Made by a program: the position numbers and the translations under genes
DNA from: Margaritifera margaritifera
Lineage: Eukaryota > Mollusca > Bivalvia > Unionida > Margaritiferidae
Direction of reading: 5' to 3'
Length of the DNA: 64,000 bases
NCBI GenBank assembly: GCA_029931535.1
Contig: JAQPZY010001521.1
Location: 1,933,001 to 1,997,000 of the forward strand
Part shown: piece after piece, positions 51,001-61,271 of the stretch
How the letters are laid out: every line of letters begins with the position of its first letter
Position numbering within the stretch: the stretch's first letter is position 1
The notes under the pieces: generated by a model
The model's input: only the letters and a program-made list of their open reading frames with translations
Told to the model about the DNA's origin: nothing
Database searches by the model: none

Positions 51001-52086
51001 TAATACTGAGTCCCAACTGTAATTACTTCTACCTTTTATTTATTAATTTTCTTTTGGTTTGCAGGTATCGCTTCTTGAGAGAACAAGACAGGATTCTGAA
51101 TAAGGACAAATATCCTCACCTGTGCTACCCAGAAGTTTACCTGTTAGAGGGAGGCTACAAGGCCTTTTATGAAAACCACAAGGTAAGGATCTGGCAAAAT
51201 CTAAATATTCGAAGTGGAATACTTTAGTCAACATACAACGATTCTTTAAATATCACCCTGAGATTGATGTACTGGTTTAACCCAGGGATGGCTAAACAAT
51301 TAAAGAATGATAATCATGGAATCGTAAACTCTACGGAGGATAATGTCTCAGTTTGTAAAGTATTTTGGTAGATTATTTATTTAATAAAATTTGTACGGCT
51401 TGGAAAGGGAAAAATCGAGTGAACAGTTACAAGTTTGGTTGACAAGGATCATATATCGATATCGTTAAAAAGAAATATGCCGCTAAATGTCTTCAATATT
51501 TCTGTGTTTTTACATGATATTACATGTCCTTGTTATGAAATTAAATATAGCAAAGTACTTTCTAAATGTGGCCTTTCAACGAAACTACTGGAACTAAAAC
51601 ATTTAAAACTTGGATAAATTTTCGATTTAAGTACTTACCCCCCCCCCCCCCCCGAAATCCACCCTATAACAGATATATTACAGGTACAGAGAAGATGCTA
51701 TGGTACCAAGTTTAAATCGACATCTACATAAGTACACTGCGCGCACCAGTCCCCATTACTTACTGGGTTGCTTACGAGAGTCCGCTACTATATATATATA
51801 TATGTTTGTGTGTGTGCGTGTATGTGAAACAAGAGGAAAGATTATACATAATTTAATAAGGAAGAAAACTAAAAGATAAATTAAAGCATATCCCAGGGTT
51901 CTGTATTTTTTATTTACTTTTTTTTTTTTTTATATTTTGTTCTAGCATTACTGTGAACCGATGGACTACAAACCCATGTTGCACAAAGACCATGCTGCTC
52001 AACTACGTCACTTCAAGACAAAGTCTAAATCCTGGTCCGCTGGGGATAAAAGAAAGGATCATCTTTGTCACAAACTGGATTTCTGA
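44072..52086 (+). CDS. cdc25: CDC25 M-phase inducer phosphatase, copy 2 (10 exons, 352 aa)
   Basis: Paralogue of the gene at 9748-18631, with the same predicted CDK-activating phosphatase role. Exons: 44072-44085, 44649-44679, 45083-45217, 45784-45855, 46685-46849, 47638-47790, 48449-48547, 49094-49224, 51065-51182, 51946-52086 (TGA). All exon lengths equal those of copy 1 and all introns are GT-AG. The catalytic loop HCEFSSERG (Cys257, Arg263), [16 protein letters not shown] and CEPMDYKPM are intact. It differs from copy 1 at 44 residues by my count, most in exons 1-6, and exon 9 is identical in protein. Exon 2 has six possible acceptors (44409, 44457, 44505, 44553, 44601, 44649), all in frame. 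The exon 2 start given here is the last one, which matches copy 1. An alternative first exon may lie at 36666. No break or missing catalytic residue was found. Confidence 0.95.
44385..44672 (+). repeat. Six perfect 48-bp tandem copies spanning the exon 2 splice acceptor
   Basis: Each unit contains a pyrimidine-rich tract ending CCTTTTCAG and the first 21 bases of exon 2 plus a few more (ending GATATGAA). All six copies are identical. Copy 1 has the sequence once (10043-10090). As 48 is divisible by three and no stop is present, any of the six acceptors keeps the CDC25 frame. Each extra unit kept adds the 16 residues [16 protein letters not shown]. Confidence 0.97.
44689..44932. repeat. Degenerate (ACT/CTA)n triplet region in intron 2 of copy 2
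   Basis: ACT, GCT and ACC triplet repeats. Copy 1 has a similar shorter region at 10105-10275. Leucine-rich frames crossing it are artefacts. Confidence 0.9.
44987..45079. repeat. (ATT)n microsatellite at the intron 2 / exon 3 acceptor of copy 2
   Basis: ATT repeats with two GCT interruptions, ending directly before the TTCAG acceptor of exon 3. Confidence 0.95.
50052..50513. mobile_element. 462-bp TIR element in intron 8 of copy 2
   Basis: The left end reads TAGTCCAATAAATCCGTCCC. The right end in reverse reads TGGTCCGATAAAGCAGCCCC. The inverted similarity continues about 65-70 bp inward (CCCCAAACCTG, GTTGATA, TGAGGATA, GATGTCAC on both arms). It is flanked by ATGGAATGA (50043-50051) and ATGGAGTGA (50514-50522). 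Copy 1 intron 8 has the single uninterrupted TTTGGAGTGAA near 16658. It has no transposase. Superfamily uncertain (hAT or MULE by target length). Confidence 0.75.
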
Positions 52087-53109
52087 AATAATGGACTGAT
52101 TCTCTATGTGTCTCTGTATCAAACAATGTTTAGGGCATGGCAGTCAACACGGTGCACATTGCGGTCAATACGGTGTACATTGCGGTCAATACGGTGTGCA
52201 TTGCGGTCAACACGGTGTGCATTGCGATCAACACGGTGTGCATTGCGGTCAATACGGTGTGCATTGCGGTCAACACGGTGTGCACTGCGGTCAACACGGT
52301 GTACATTGCGGTCAACACGGTGTGCACTGCGGTCAATACGGTGCGCATTGCGGTCAATACGGTGTGCATTGCGGTCAATAATACGGTGTGCATTGCAGTC
52401 AATACGGTGTGCATTGATAGGAAACTCAGAGCAGAATGCTGGTCATCGAGGGTACTGTGTTTGCAGGTTTGAAGATAGTTTGGTTTCATTTGACAAGGCA
52501 ATACTACTCTTCAAGGGTAACTTTGCCATTGGGAATTCCAGGGTGCGAGAGGGATCCGAGTTGCAGGTTTGTGGTCCTGGGACTAGGAACAGCCGTTGAG
52601 TGCCCGATTACCCTCCGAAGGGTACACTGGCTAAGAATGGGACTATGGTTAAAGCTCAAAGAGACTCGTTTCCGTGTGTCACAGACAAACTAGGGACATC
52701 ATAATGTATCACCTATACCTGAGAACTGCTGTGATATTTCTGCCATCGTTTTCTAACCATTCGGTGGCTGTTGACAAAGCAAAATTAGTGCTCCAGCCTG
52801 AAATTGGACAAAGGTTGAGTGATTTGTGCGAAATATACATACATTCAAATTTCTTAGCAGAATGGTGAACGGTAAATGAGTGAAATTTCACGATATTCAT
52901 TCTCAATACGTAATGATTTTAATGCTGACTTCCACTTTTGCCGTGATGTACTGAAAAGTGCAATTGCTATTTCAAGAAGTAGGCATATTACTCGTTTCAG
53001 GGTATCAGCTATGTAAAATATTATTGTCAAGTGCTCGAGTGAAAGCAAACGTGTATGGCAAAGACCTCCGAGGTTTGAGTCTTTAACCCATAGTAATAAA
53101 TAAAATAAA
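52087..53109 (+). other. 3' UTR of CDC25 copy 2 with poly(A) signals
   Basis: Conserved with the copy 1 downstream region. AATAAA hexamers lie at 53095-53100 and 53099-53104. It contains the 13-copy 21-bp array at 52145-52417. Frames open across the array are not connected to the CDC25 ORF, which ends at the TGA 52084-52086. Confidence 0.6.
52145..52417. repeat. Thirteen-copy 21-bp minisatellite in the 3' UTR of copy 2
   Basis: Units of the form CAAYACGGTGTGCATTGCGG plus T, with a 3-base insertion in the twelfth. Copy 1 has two copies at 18780-18819. Several frames on both strands are open because 21 is a multiple of three and the unit has no stop. Conceptual products (HCGQYGV or TVLTAMH repeats) are not supported as proteins. 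Confidence 0.97.
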
Positions 53110-53798
53110 GGTATCATATTTGATAGGTTGTAATGTAGCAAAAGAGAAAGAAAAAAAAAAAATTTTCCACGAAAAGAAATCGCACTGTAAGGAAAAAATG
53201 CATATCGTAATTCGTGCGAGTAAATTTCCTTTATATGCTGTCTACTCTTGCTATTTGTATGCTATGTATTCTTCCTCTGTTTATTCTTTCTTTCTTTGTT
53301 TCTTTCTTGCTTTATCTACTGTGTTATATACAAGTAAACCAATCGTTGTCAAAATTGTAGAAATATTAAAGGATTAACGGAATATTGCAATTTATATTAC
53401 TAAAGACTTGGAAATTATATAAATATGGAGATAAAATTGAAAATCCTCAGAAACTGTATAATCATATTTAAACTTCTTGGACCAATTTTTGTTTTATCAT
53501 TATCGCATTTGTTCAAAAAGTTAATAAACGTACATTTTGGAAGGTCTCTCTTATATGACTGTTTCGAAATAATTTTTTAATATTTCTCAGAACTTTTAAA
53601 ATACAGCCAGATATTTCTGTACAAGTATATTAAATATATTTACAACATCATATCTGTTTAATCAGTTAAAAAATAAATTGAAACTAAGTTGAGATAAGCA
53701 TTACGTATAGTCTAAATATTCTTCCAAGAAGGATAGTATCATTCATTTTGTAACAAATTTATTAATATTATTTTTTGTTGTTATCCGAGTATAACAAT
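53110..53798. other. Intergenic sequence downstream of copy 2
   Basis: Matches 19490-20090 of unit 1. No gene recognised. Confidence 0.6.
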
Positions 53799-53826
53799 TA
53801 TATATATATGTATCTATATATATATA

Positions 53827-53879
<53 letters not shown>

Positions 53880-53934
53880 ATATATATATATATATATATG
53901 TATCTATATATATATATCTATATATATATATATA
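53799..53934. repeat. (TA)n microsatellite with TATC/TATG interruptions
   Basis: About 135 bp of mostly TA with regularly spaced TATCTA and TGTA interruptions. Only an ACACACAAACACACTCACTC tract lies at the corresponding place in unit 1 (about 20102). Confidence 0.96.
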
Positions 53935-54573
53935 TGCGATCGAATTTGTAGCATTTATATAGACGGAGATGTTTTCCAACAATATGTATAAAGAGAGATA
54001 TTTTATTTCTTCCATGTGTTATCTGATGTACAAATAATAGAAGGAGAATCTGCATATTTATACGTATATAACGTGTATATATTAATTATAATATGTTTTA
54101 TATTATCGATCTATGCTTATAAATGTATCTTGGACGTAGACATACATTCGTTGGTGACGGCTGTAGATTGGAATAAAAAAACACTTTGATCTGTACGACA
54201 ATGTTCTTTTCTATTTTCAAGTACTTTTTTATGCTCCCTTTCAATTTTTTGTTTCAACGCGTGTCTGCCGATTCATATTGTATGCAGGTACTGCACTCTA
54301 TCTGTTCTTCTGTATGTCTGTCAGTTTTATGTGTATAAGTATGTTTGAATGACATCCTCCAAAGCGCAAACCCCCAACAAAACCAAATCGGAAGATCAGA
54401 TGAGCACATATTATTTCCAAAAATCGTGCGCACGCGCATATTAAAAGTGTGGCGTTGAAGTACTTTTTTGTTGTTGTTTCTTTTGGTGTTTAGGTTTGCA
54501 TCGGAATTTCAGACCATTGGAACTTGTTAGGACCCACGTATGCATGTTCGTATGGACGGATAGAAACACTCAC

Positions 54574-54608
54574 CCCCCCCCCCCCAAAAAAAAAAAAAAA
54601 AAAAAAAC
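54574..54608. repeat. Poly-C / poly-A run
   Basis: A C-run directly followed by an A-run. Possible sequencing or assembly weak point. Confidence 0.85.
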
Positions 54609-54660
54609 AAACAAACACTCCCCGTCCTTTTTTAATCAGTAAAGCGCCAGGTAGAGTAAC

Positions 54661-54725
54661 TAACTATCTATCTATCTATCTATCTATCCATCCATCCATC
54701 CATCCATCCATCCATCCATCCATCC

Positions 54726-54780
<55 letters not shown>

Positions 54781-54781
54781 C
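54661..54781. repeat. (TATC)n/(CATC)n microsatellite
   Basis: TATC units, then CATC, then TATC again, abutting the Penelope-like remnant as in unit 1. Confidence 0.97.
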
Positions 54782-54784
54782 GCC

Positions 54785-55515
54785 GGGTTTGCAACAGTGA
54801 ACAAGAATTTTATGACGCTTGTTCAATGCTTTTCGCAGGACTTCGAGAAAGGGATTATAAAATCAGGGAACTTGGCAAAATGAAATCTGGGACATTAAGA
54901 AGAATAAATATTCGCAACAGAGCGCAAGAAGTAATTCCGTTCATTGTTCATTTCAACAGACGTTCAGGCTCTGCATCAAAGTATGCTAGAGAAAAGTTTA
55001 GTTATTTGCAACAAGAATTTCCTGAAGCGTTTGGAACATGCACTTTGTCTACAGGTCACGAACAAAATAAGAACACAAGGGACTTTTTAGTAAGATCCAA
55101 AATACCGAATATCGATAAACCTGTTTGTTTTACGTGTGAATCTAATGGTTGTAAGCTGTTTGATTTTATAATTAAGTCAGACACAATAACAATCTTGAAA
55201 ACAGGTAGAAATTTTAGAATTAACAACATATTTCATGTGATACGCAAAATATTATACATGTTGTGTATTGTTTCAACTGTTAAAAGCAGTATGTAGAGAG
55301 GAAACTAAAAGAAATTTACGCGTTAGGATAAAGGGGCATTTTTGCACATCCGACTACAAAGACCAATAAAAACACCTACCGAAACATTTTAGCACAAACT
55401 GTTGTAAAGATCATTTGAGAGTGATTGGCATTGGGCACTACATCTGCTTGTGAAAAGTGGATAGAACGAAACGAAATTCTGGATTAATCGTTTAGGAGCT
55501 GAAATTAATTTTGAA
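54785..55515 (+). pseudogene. Penelope-like retroelement 3' remnant, unit 2
   Basis: A frame open from 54826 to 55296, extended upstream through EQEFYDACSMLFAGLRERDY, holds INIRNRAQEVIPFIVHFNR, RDFLVRSKIPNIDKPVC and a Cys-containing segment. This is the order seen between the reverse transcriptase thumb and the GIY-YIG endonuclease of Penelope-like elements. Debris after the stop includes a degraded C-terminal helix. The unit 1 version is more broken. Not a host gene. Confidence 0.7.
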
Positions 55516-57516
55516 ATTTCACCGACGATAATACCGCGATCGTGGTTTTTTGCATTGTTATTATTATTATTTTTATTTCTTTCTACAAAAATAATTTGTT
55601 TCTTCTTTTTTGTGTAAACATTGAGAGGGATCATTGCGATAGATTCTCATTGCGATAGATTCTGTAGCATCTATCTAACCCAGTGTTTCACAAAACTAGC
55701 ACACAGAAATTGTAAATGATGCCGCAATGCAATTTGTTAATTGTCATGCTTGCGTACTGTAGGACGTTGAATGTACGATTTTTGTCTAGCCAATGAAAGC
55801 GGGAAGCGAGACAGAAATGGCCTTTCCATCACCATCGTCGTCAACAGTTACGGTTTTACTTTATAAAATGCTTCGGTTGTGGGTTTGATATGCCTTCTTC
55901 TTTAATTTAAATTGTTGATCACAGCTGGCCGGAAGATATTAAGGAGTGTTTCTATAAGTGTAGATAATTGGCGTTTATACATGTGTTCCACTAATAAATA
56001 AATACAATATAAAAAACGTACAGTACACTTTTAGCTATACAAAAGGGTCATATCGGTTTCTTGTATCTATATATATATAACCTTTTTATTCATCTGTCTG
56101 TCTTTATGTCGTTATGTATATCTGTCTATGCATTTATGTTTCTATCTACCAAACCATTTAAACACGTTCTACCTTCTCTATTTTTACTGAGTCATCTATC
56201 CATTCATCAATCCATCGATCTATACTTTTATTCATCTATCTTTGCATCGCTATATTTATTTGCTATATGTGCATGTCTAATAATCAATCATTCTATGTAT
56301 GTATGTATGTATGTATGTATGTATGTATGTATGTATGTATGTATGTATGTATGTATGTATGTATGTATGTATGTATGTATGTATGTATGTATGTATGTAT
56401 GTATGTTCTATTAAAAAAAAATAAGAACAACAAAGCACTCGGAGTTCAAGTCGATAAATATAAATGTATATATTTTATATATTTATCATTTGTCTTGAGA
56501 GCTTTTCCTTAACTCCCTCCCCAGTGGACCGGCACCTAAATCACAAATTCGATGGACTATAAGTCCTTAAACCCCTTTCCCAGATGGTCGGTTATTAAAT
56601 CACACATTCGTTCTTAAAGTTAGGTTAAATTTTTTTTACCCTTTCTCCTTGTTATTTTAAAATAAATATGAATTCATCGAGTAATAAGAAAATTGCAGTT
56701 CCATTATCAAAGCAAGGGTATGTGTTTTGTATTTACGTCTTGGTTTCAAGATTTGTTAGCTTTTAGTGATTATTTGTTTGATTATGGTGAGTCGGTGTTG
56801 GGAAGATATTTCACAAACCGAGTAATTAGCCGATTACTAGGAGTCGACATCATAATGTACAGTATTCATGAGACTTTACGGTAGGACGGATTAGTTTCGT
56901 AAAATAGACCCTCCCTAAATTTTTAACATCAGAAATTCTCGGGGTATTTTCAGGTATACATGTATACGATATAGAAATAATTCTTTGTATTAGGTGTTTG
57001 GGTTGTGTTTTTTGGCGCATGGCGTGAAGTATCGATCTACGGCTTGAACTGCTACTGATGGGTCATACAAATGTGAAGCAAGAAACACTATGGAAGTGTG
57101 AAATTAGGGCTTCGTCAGTGTGTGATTGTTAGTTTATTAGAGGAAAATAATTTGTGGAATTTGTCGTATTTGCGGGTTTAAGATCCCTTCAGTTGACTGT
57201 TGTCTTGCGGTCTTTGTAAATAGGGAAACGTCGACCTCAATCCTGACTCACGCAGGTGGTGTTTGATTTGTTCGATAGTGAGACCCCTTGCGTTTTACAC
57301 CATTATTCAGTATGAATGTTTCTAACCTTGGTTAATGTTGCCGGACAAAAAATATGCCAAGAATATCTTTGGCACCAACATCGGCATATTCAAGAGAAGA
57401 TGATCAAACATGTTGAGGATCGGGTATCATGCAAACAATAACAAAAATCCGGATTTGCAGGGCAATGACATATATAACAACAAATCCGACTGGGATCAAT
57501 GACGGGAGATATTACA
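55516..57516. other. Intergenic sequence of unit 2
   Basis: Aligns with 21890-23110 of unit 1 except for a unit 2-specific part at about 56170-56960 that includes the GTAT array. A 62-codon frame at 56693-56884 has no recognisable motif. Confidence 0.6.
56295..56406. repeat. (GTAT)n microsatellite
   Basis: About 28 uninterrupted GTAT units. Confidence 0.97.
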
Positions 57517-57860
57517 GAAACATGATGTTCTCATACAATCTGGGAAAAGTATTTTGTATTGTTGGCCTGCATAGTCACATTGGTATAAAGGGTAATGAAA
57601 GGACAGATAAAGCAGCCAAAGCTGCCCTGCAGTCACCCGTTTCCGATTGGAAGATTCCATATACTGACTTCAAATATTGTATAAATCAGCATGTTCGTCA
57701 TACTTGGAAAAATATGTGGAATGAAAACTCGAACTTCAGAAGATCAAACCTACTATCTGAGAATGGCATCTATTGTAGACAACAAGTCGCAGAGATGAGG
57801 TGGTATTGTGCCGATCGCGTATCGGACATACATACCCGACTCGTGAATACCTATTGAAGG
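57517..57860 (+). pseudogene. LINE RNase H fragment (family B), unit 2
   Basis: An open stretch with FCIVGLHSHIGIKGNERTDK, AAKAALQSP, IPYTDFKYCINQHVRHTW and MRWYCADRVSDIHTR. The GIKGNERTDKAAKAAL block is the C-terminal motif of the RNase H domain of LINE polyproteins. It is the only part of the family B element left in unit 2. Unit 1 keeps a longer but more frameshifted copy (24800-25860). Confidence 0.78.
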
Positions 57861-58180
57861 GTAAGCCTCGACCAGAGTGCAGACATCTTATTTAGCATAT
57901 ACTGGTGCAGACCCTGAATGTCTATCAGTCCATAGCTACATAGATGGCACAGATAGATAGATAGTAAATTTAGTATATCGATCAGTCGATAGCTAGATAG
58001 ATGACACAGCGACAGATGGCCCAATACTATACTGATAAACCAAAGGAAATAAATAAAGGATATACAGAGAAAGCGATAATAATATAAAAAAAATAGAAAC
58101 ATACGTGGTATCGAGTTAGATAATCGCTGTAGGATTAGACATGCATGTGAAACTCAACATCAACATTTGTAGGCACCATT
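57861..58180. other. Unit 2 counterpart of the 60-bp array locus
   Basis: About two degenerate copies of the 60-bp unit at 57930-58010, followed by unique sequence (GATAAACCAAAGGAAATAAA) shared with unit 1 at 29097. This gives the unexpanded state of the locus. Homology to unit 1 ends near 58175. Confidence 0.75.
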
Positions 58181-58643
58181 AAGCTAATTCACTTCATTAT
58201 ACATGTATATTTCATTTATTTATTTATTTTTGTTTACATGTTTCATAAAATCTAATGCATAAGTTACAAGTTCAACTACACCTAGAGTGTCATACTTATG
58301 ATAAGCACTAACTTGGACACAGAATATAACATAATTAGCATAGGTTATGTGGTATTTTCTGAAAATATTCGCATTTGATTGAAATGACTGGAAATTTTAG
58401 TGCAAATGGCCTTTCCGGAACTGGTCCAATCACACCTATAAGGTTTATCGTCCTATGCAAAAGCCAAAAGGCAAGATTTAATAAACATTTTATTTTCTGT
58501 TTGGACTGAAGTGCTGCTTTCTATTGAATACAAGTAACATTCTTCAACGGTAAGCAGATCTCCAGGAAAAAAACAGAACAAAATATTAATGATTTGTATG
58601 TGACTGTAATAGACTTTTTCTTTTGCTCAGTTAGTGAAGCGAT
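58181..58643. other. Spacer, no gene seen
   Basis: AT-rich sequence with no recognisable frame or repeat family. Confidence 0.55.
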
Positions 58644-59069
58644 ACACGAGACGCGGTTAACTGAGGTTTTCTACGGTTAACTGCGAACCACGCTGATTTA
58701 CATGCGGGTTTTTAATTGACTCAAGCATACTCCGTTGTTTGTTGTTATTGTTTTTTGTGTTTTATATGGAGAAATCAGCCACAAATGCGCAGCTTTGTTG
58801 ATTTTGTATAGGTTTGGTTTCCTTTGGTTTAGGACAAATTTTACTTCTCAATATTTGAATTGTGCTCAGTCGAAAATACATGTCCTGTAATTCTTTGGTT
58901 TTCTCATTTTAATTAAGAAATAAACAAACAAACAAAATATGTACACTTTTCAAAATTGCGCGTAAGACGGTCATTTATTTTAAAAAATCGAGAACAACTT
59001 ACCTTAATCTACTTTTCGACTTAACCGTTGAAAACCGTACCAAACCAGTGTTAACTGGGTTTCTCGTGT
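58644..59069. mobile_element. 426-bp TIR element
   Basis: The left end reads ACACGAGACGCGGTTAACTG. The right end in reverse reads ACACGAGAAACCCAGTTAAC, and both continue with GGTTT and TACGGTT-like blocks. The similarity may extend outward through GTAAACTGG. A partial relative lies at 34651-34775. No clear target duplication was found and there is no transposase. Confidence 0.6.
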
Positions 59070-59143
59070 CCAGTTTACGAGGGGTGAATATAATGTTCAC
59101 CAATTTTCCTCTCTGTTGTCATTCTCAGCAAAAATCCAGACTT

Positions 59144-59362
59144 TAGAGTCCGATTCTTTGTTTAAGGACACTTGGGTTGGTGAAGTCTCACCAAAAAGAC
59201 AAGCCTTTCAAAGACAAAACCGATACCACATTTAAGGGATCTTTCACCTCACTGGCCATTGGAACACTGGGAATACCCGGGGTAGATACCACATTTAAGG
59301 GATCTTTCACCTCACTGGCCATTGGAACACTGGGAATACCCGGGGTAGATTTACGAAGCTAA
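59144..59362 (+). repeat. Perfect 63-bp tandem duplication in an open frame
   Basis: Two identical 63-bp copies at 59222-59284 and 59285-59347. In the frame open from 59147 to the TAA at 59360-59362, each encodes DTTFKGSFTSLAIGTLGIPG plus V. A possible acceptor (ATTCTCAG) ends at 59128. In another frame the segment after it reads SDSLFKDTWVGEVSPKRQAF before a stop. It may be a terminal exon or a gene fragment. No family recognised. Confidence 0.5.
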
Positions 59363-60389
59363 AGAAACATTCCATTAGAAAATCTTAGCATAAAACACTT
59401 TCTGTCCTTTACTTCTGTTCCTGACTTTCTCTTTATTTTTTCTTGATATCTCTATTTTATTCACGCTGTTTATCTTTCTTTCATTTCTTCCTTCCTATCT
59501 TCTATGATAAAATCAAACAGTGAATAAATCTTTACTTTCATTTTATATCTAAATCAACACCCATCCCTCATCCCATATACATTTCACAAATAAGTAAAAG
59601 GCATATCTTTCGTGCTGAAAATATTTGTTTTACAGGTCCAATAAATGTCACTAGTTAAAAACTTACATATTAAAGACACGAGAGCATGAATTTTATTAAC
59701 AGTTCCCAAGGGAGATGGCTTATATTGATTTAGTACATATCATGACATGAGAACACCGAAAACATGTTTCTATCTTGTAGAAATTACTACAATCTAAACT
59801 ACCAGACAACACAATCTCATCCCGTCTGCGTCACGAGCATACGAAATAGTACTTCAGGCTTTTCTGGCAGTGTCTTTACATCTCAGCCAAGAGCAACAAT
59901 CGGTTGTGGTATTTGAAGAAATAAAAGCCGCCCCGACAAGAAAACAAGACAAAATAAACAGTATGTTTTTTAGTGTCTTTGTTACGCAACTTCGTTTTTC
60001 GTGTGAACCATTGCTTGTAGTTTCATGCAGAGACATTAACCACTATACATGTACTGATCCAAAGTAGTAGAATTACAAGAGGCAAAAAATATGAAATCAC
60101 TGCAGGGATCATTACCAAGATCACATATATTGTACATATAGCAATACAGAATTCGATCCTTTTTTTGACAATTTTAATAAAATATTAACATATACACATG
60201 CGTCGAGTCTGCAAAACTTCAAATGCACCCCACTGAAGTGACTGCTGCATGAAAAGATGCAATTACAAAAGTACAAGTACAGGTCCTTTTATGCTCTACC
60301 CGGTTTCAATTAATTGGAGGCCCACGTCCTTGTGATTTTAGCTGCACTAATGCATTGGTTTCGCACGTGCCAATAGAGTAAAATTTAAT
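59363..60389. other. Spacer before unit 3
   Basis: No gene recognised. Frames at 59854-60067 have no motif and no conserved counterpart. Confidence 0.55.
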
Positions 60390-60689
60390 CGTATCTGTCC
60401 GTCTATCTATCTAACTACCAATACATGTATGGACTCGCAATTTTTTATTGAAACCTTCACACGTATTGACACGAAAGATAAGCCGTCCTATTCCTTAATA
60501 CTTTTTGTTATCTTACCCAATATCTGCTTTCATATCATCTCCCATTATTGTGCTTTTGTCTCTTTTCTTATTGTTCTTCAATGCTGGTGGAGATTAATAA
60601 TTATTTATCCTGACTTATAGTTATTATTCCATCTCTGAACATTTTACAAATAAAACTTGGCAATATTATGCCAATAATGTACCATTGCT

Positions 60690-61248
60690 GTTTGTTATTT
60701 TAACCAATTACGGGCATGAACAGTATAATTTAAAGGTAATAATAGGTAAATGTTTAGCTTCAAATAAACAACAGTAAATTTTGATTGGCCTAAATAAATT
60801 TTAAAGCGTTGTACTGAATCTGTTATGCGTCATTGGTTAGCACGCGACATAAATGTCCCATTGTCCGCAAAGCGCGAGATCGCTGGAGGGAACGTTTGAG
60901 ACCTTTATTTACATCTGTATTCCATCAATGGATACAAAGTGTATAATATGATTTAATTTAATGATATTCAAGGAGAAGACAATAGACGACGTCGAGAACT
61001 ACTCTACGAGACTTTGTACTAAAAATAAGAGTAGGTTTAGTTATCTGAGACATGTGTAAAGGCTAGTTAATTACGTATATCAATACATGTATATAAAGAA
61101 GGCCACGATCAATCGTAACTGTATTTCTATGTTGGAGTTAATTTTTGAATGTACACTCTACTAAAAGTTACAGATGCTATTTGTAATTTATCTGACATAC
61201 GTTGGATACAAAACATCAGTCAGTGTCAGTTTCAAGCATCAAGGAGAT
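60690..61248 (+). promoter_or_regulatory. Conserved triple-CCAAT block, candidate distal promoter, unit 3
   Basis: CCAAT at 60704-60708 and ATTGG at 60784-60788 and 60832-60836, with the GCAAAGCGCGAG stretch near 60867. Very similar to 36110-36665, but the TATAAA of unit 2 is TGTAAA here. Confidence 0.45.
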
Positions 61249-61271
61249 ATGGATTTTTCTGAAGAATGCCG
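61249..61271 (+). CDS. Candidate upstream first coding exon of a third CDC25 copy
   Basis: ATG followed by codons for MDFSEEC plus two bases, then GTAAGAG donor. It has one amino-acid difference (L to F) from the unit 2 exon. The rest of the gene would lie beyond the window, so this remains a prediction. Confidence 0.35.

Larger units (their letters stand above)
35815..60390 (+). repeat. Segmental duplication unit 2
   Basis: Direct repeat. Its start (CCGTCTGTCTATCTAACTAC at about 35823) matches the start of unit 3 (about 60396) and it continues in register with unit 3 to the window end. From about 36775 it also aligns with unit 1. It contains CDC25 copy 2. The pitch between units 2 and 3 is about 24.6 kb. 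The part after 58170 is not shared with unit 1. Confidence 0.88.

Noticed and set aside
52106..52599. Overlapping frames with HCGQHGV or RSTRCAL repeats on both strands
   Set aside because: By-product of the 21-bp stop-free minisatellite in the 3' UTR. Only two copies exist in copy 1 and there is no conserved start.
54826..55296. 156-codon frame considered as a host gene
   Set aside because: Its motifs and its broken counterpart at 21.1-21.85 kb fit the region between reverse transcriptase and GIY-YIG endonuclease of a Penelope-like element.
57429..57857. 142-codon frame considered as a host gene
   Set aside because: The GIKGNERTDKAAKAAL block and its context match LINE RNase H. The upstream part of the frame is unrelated flanking sequence.
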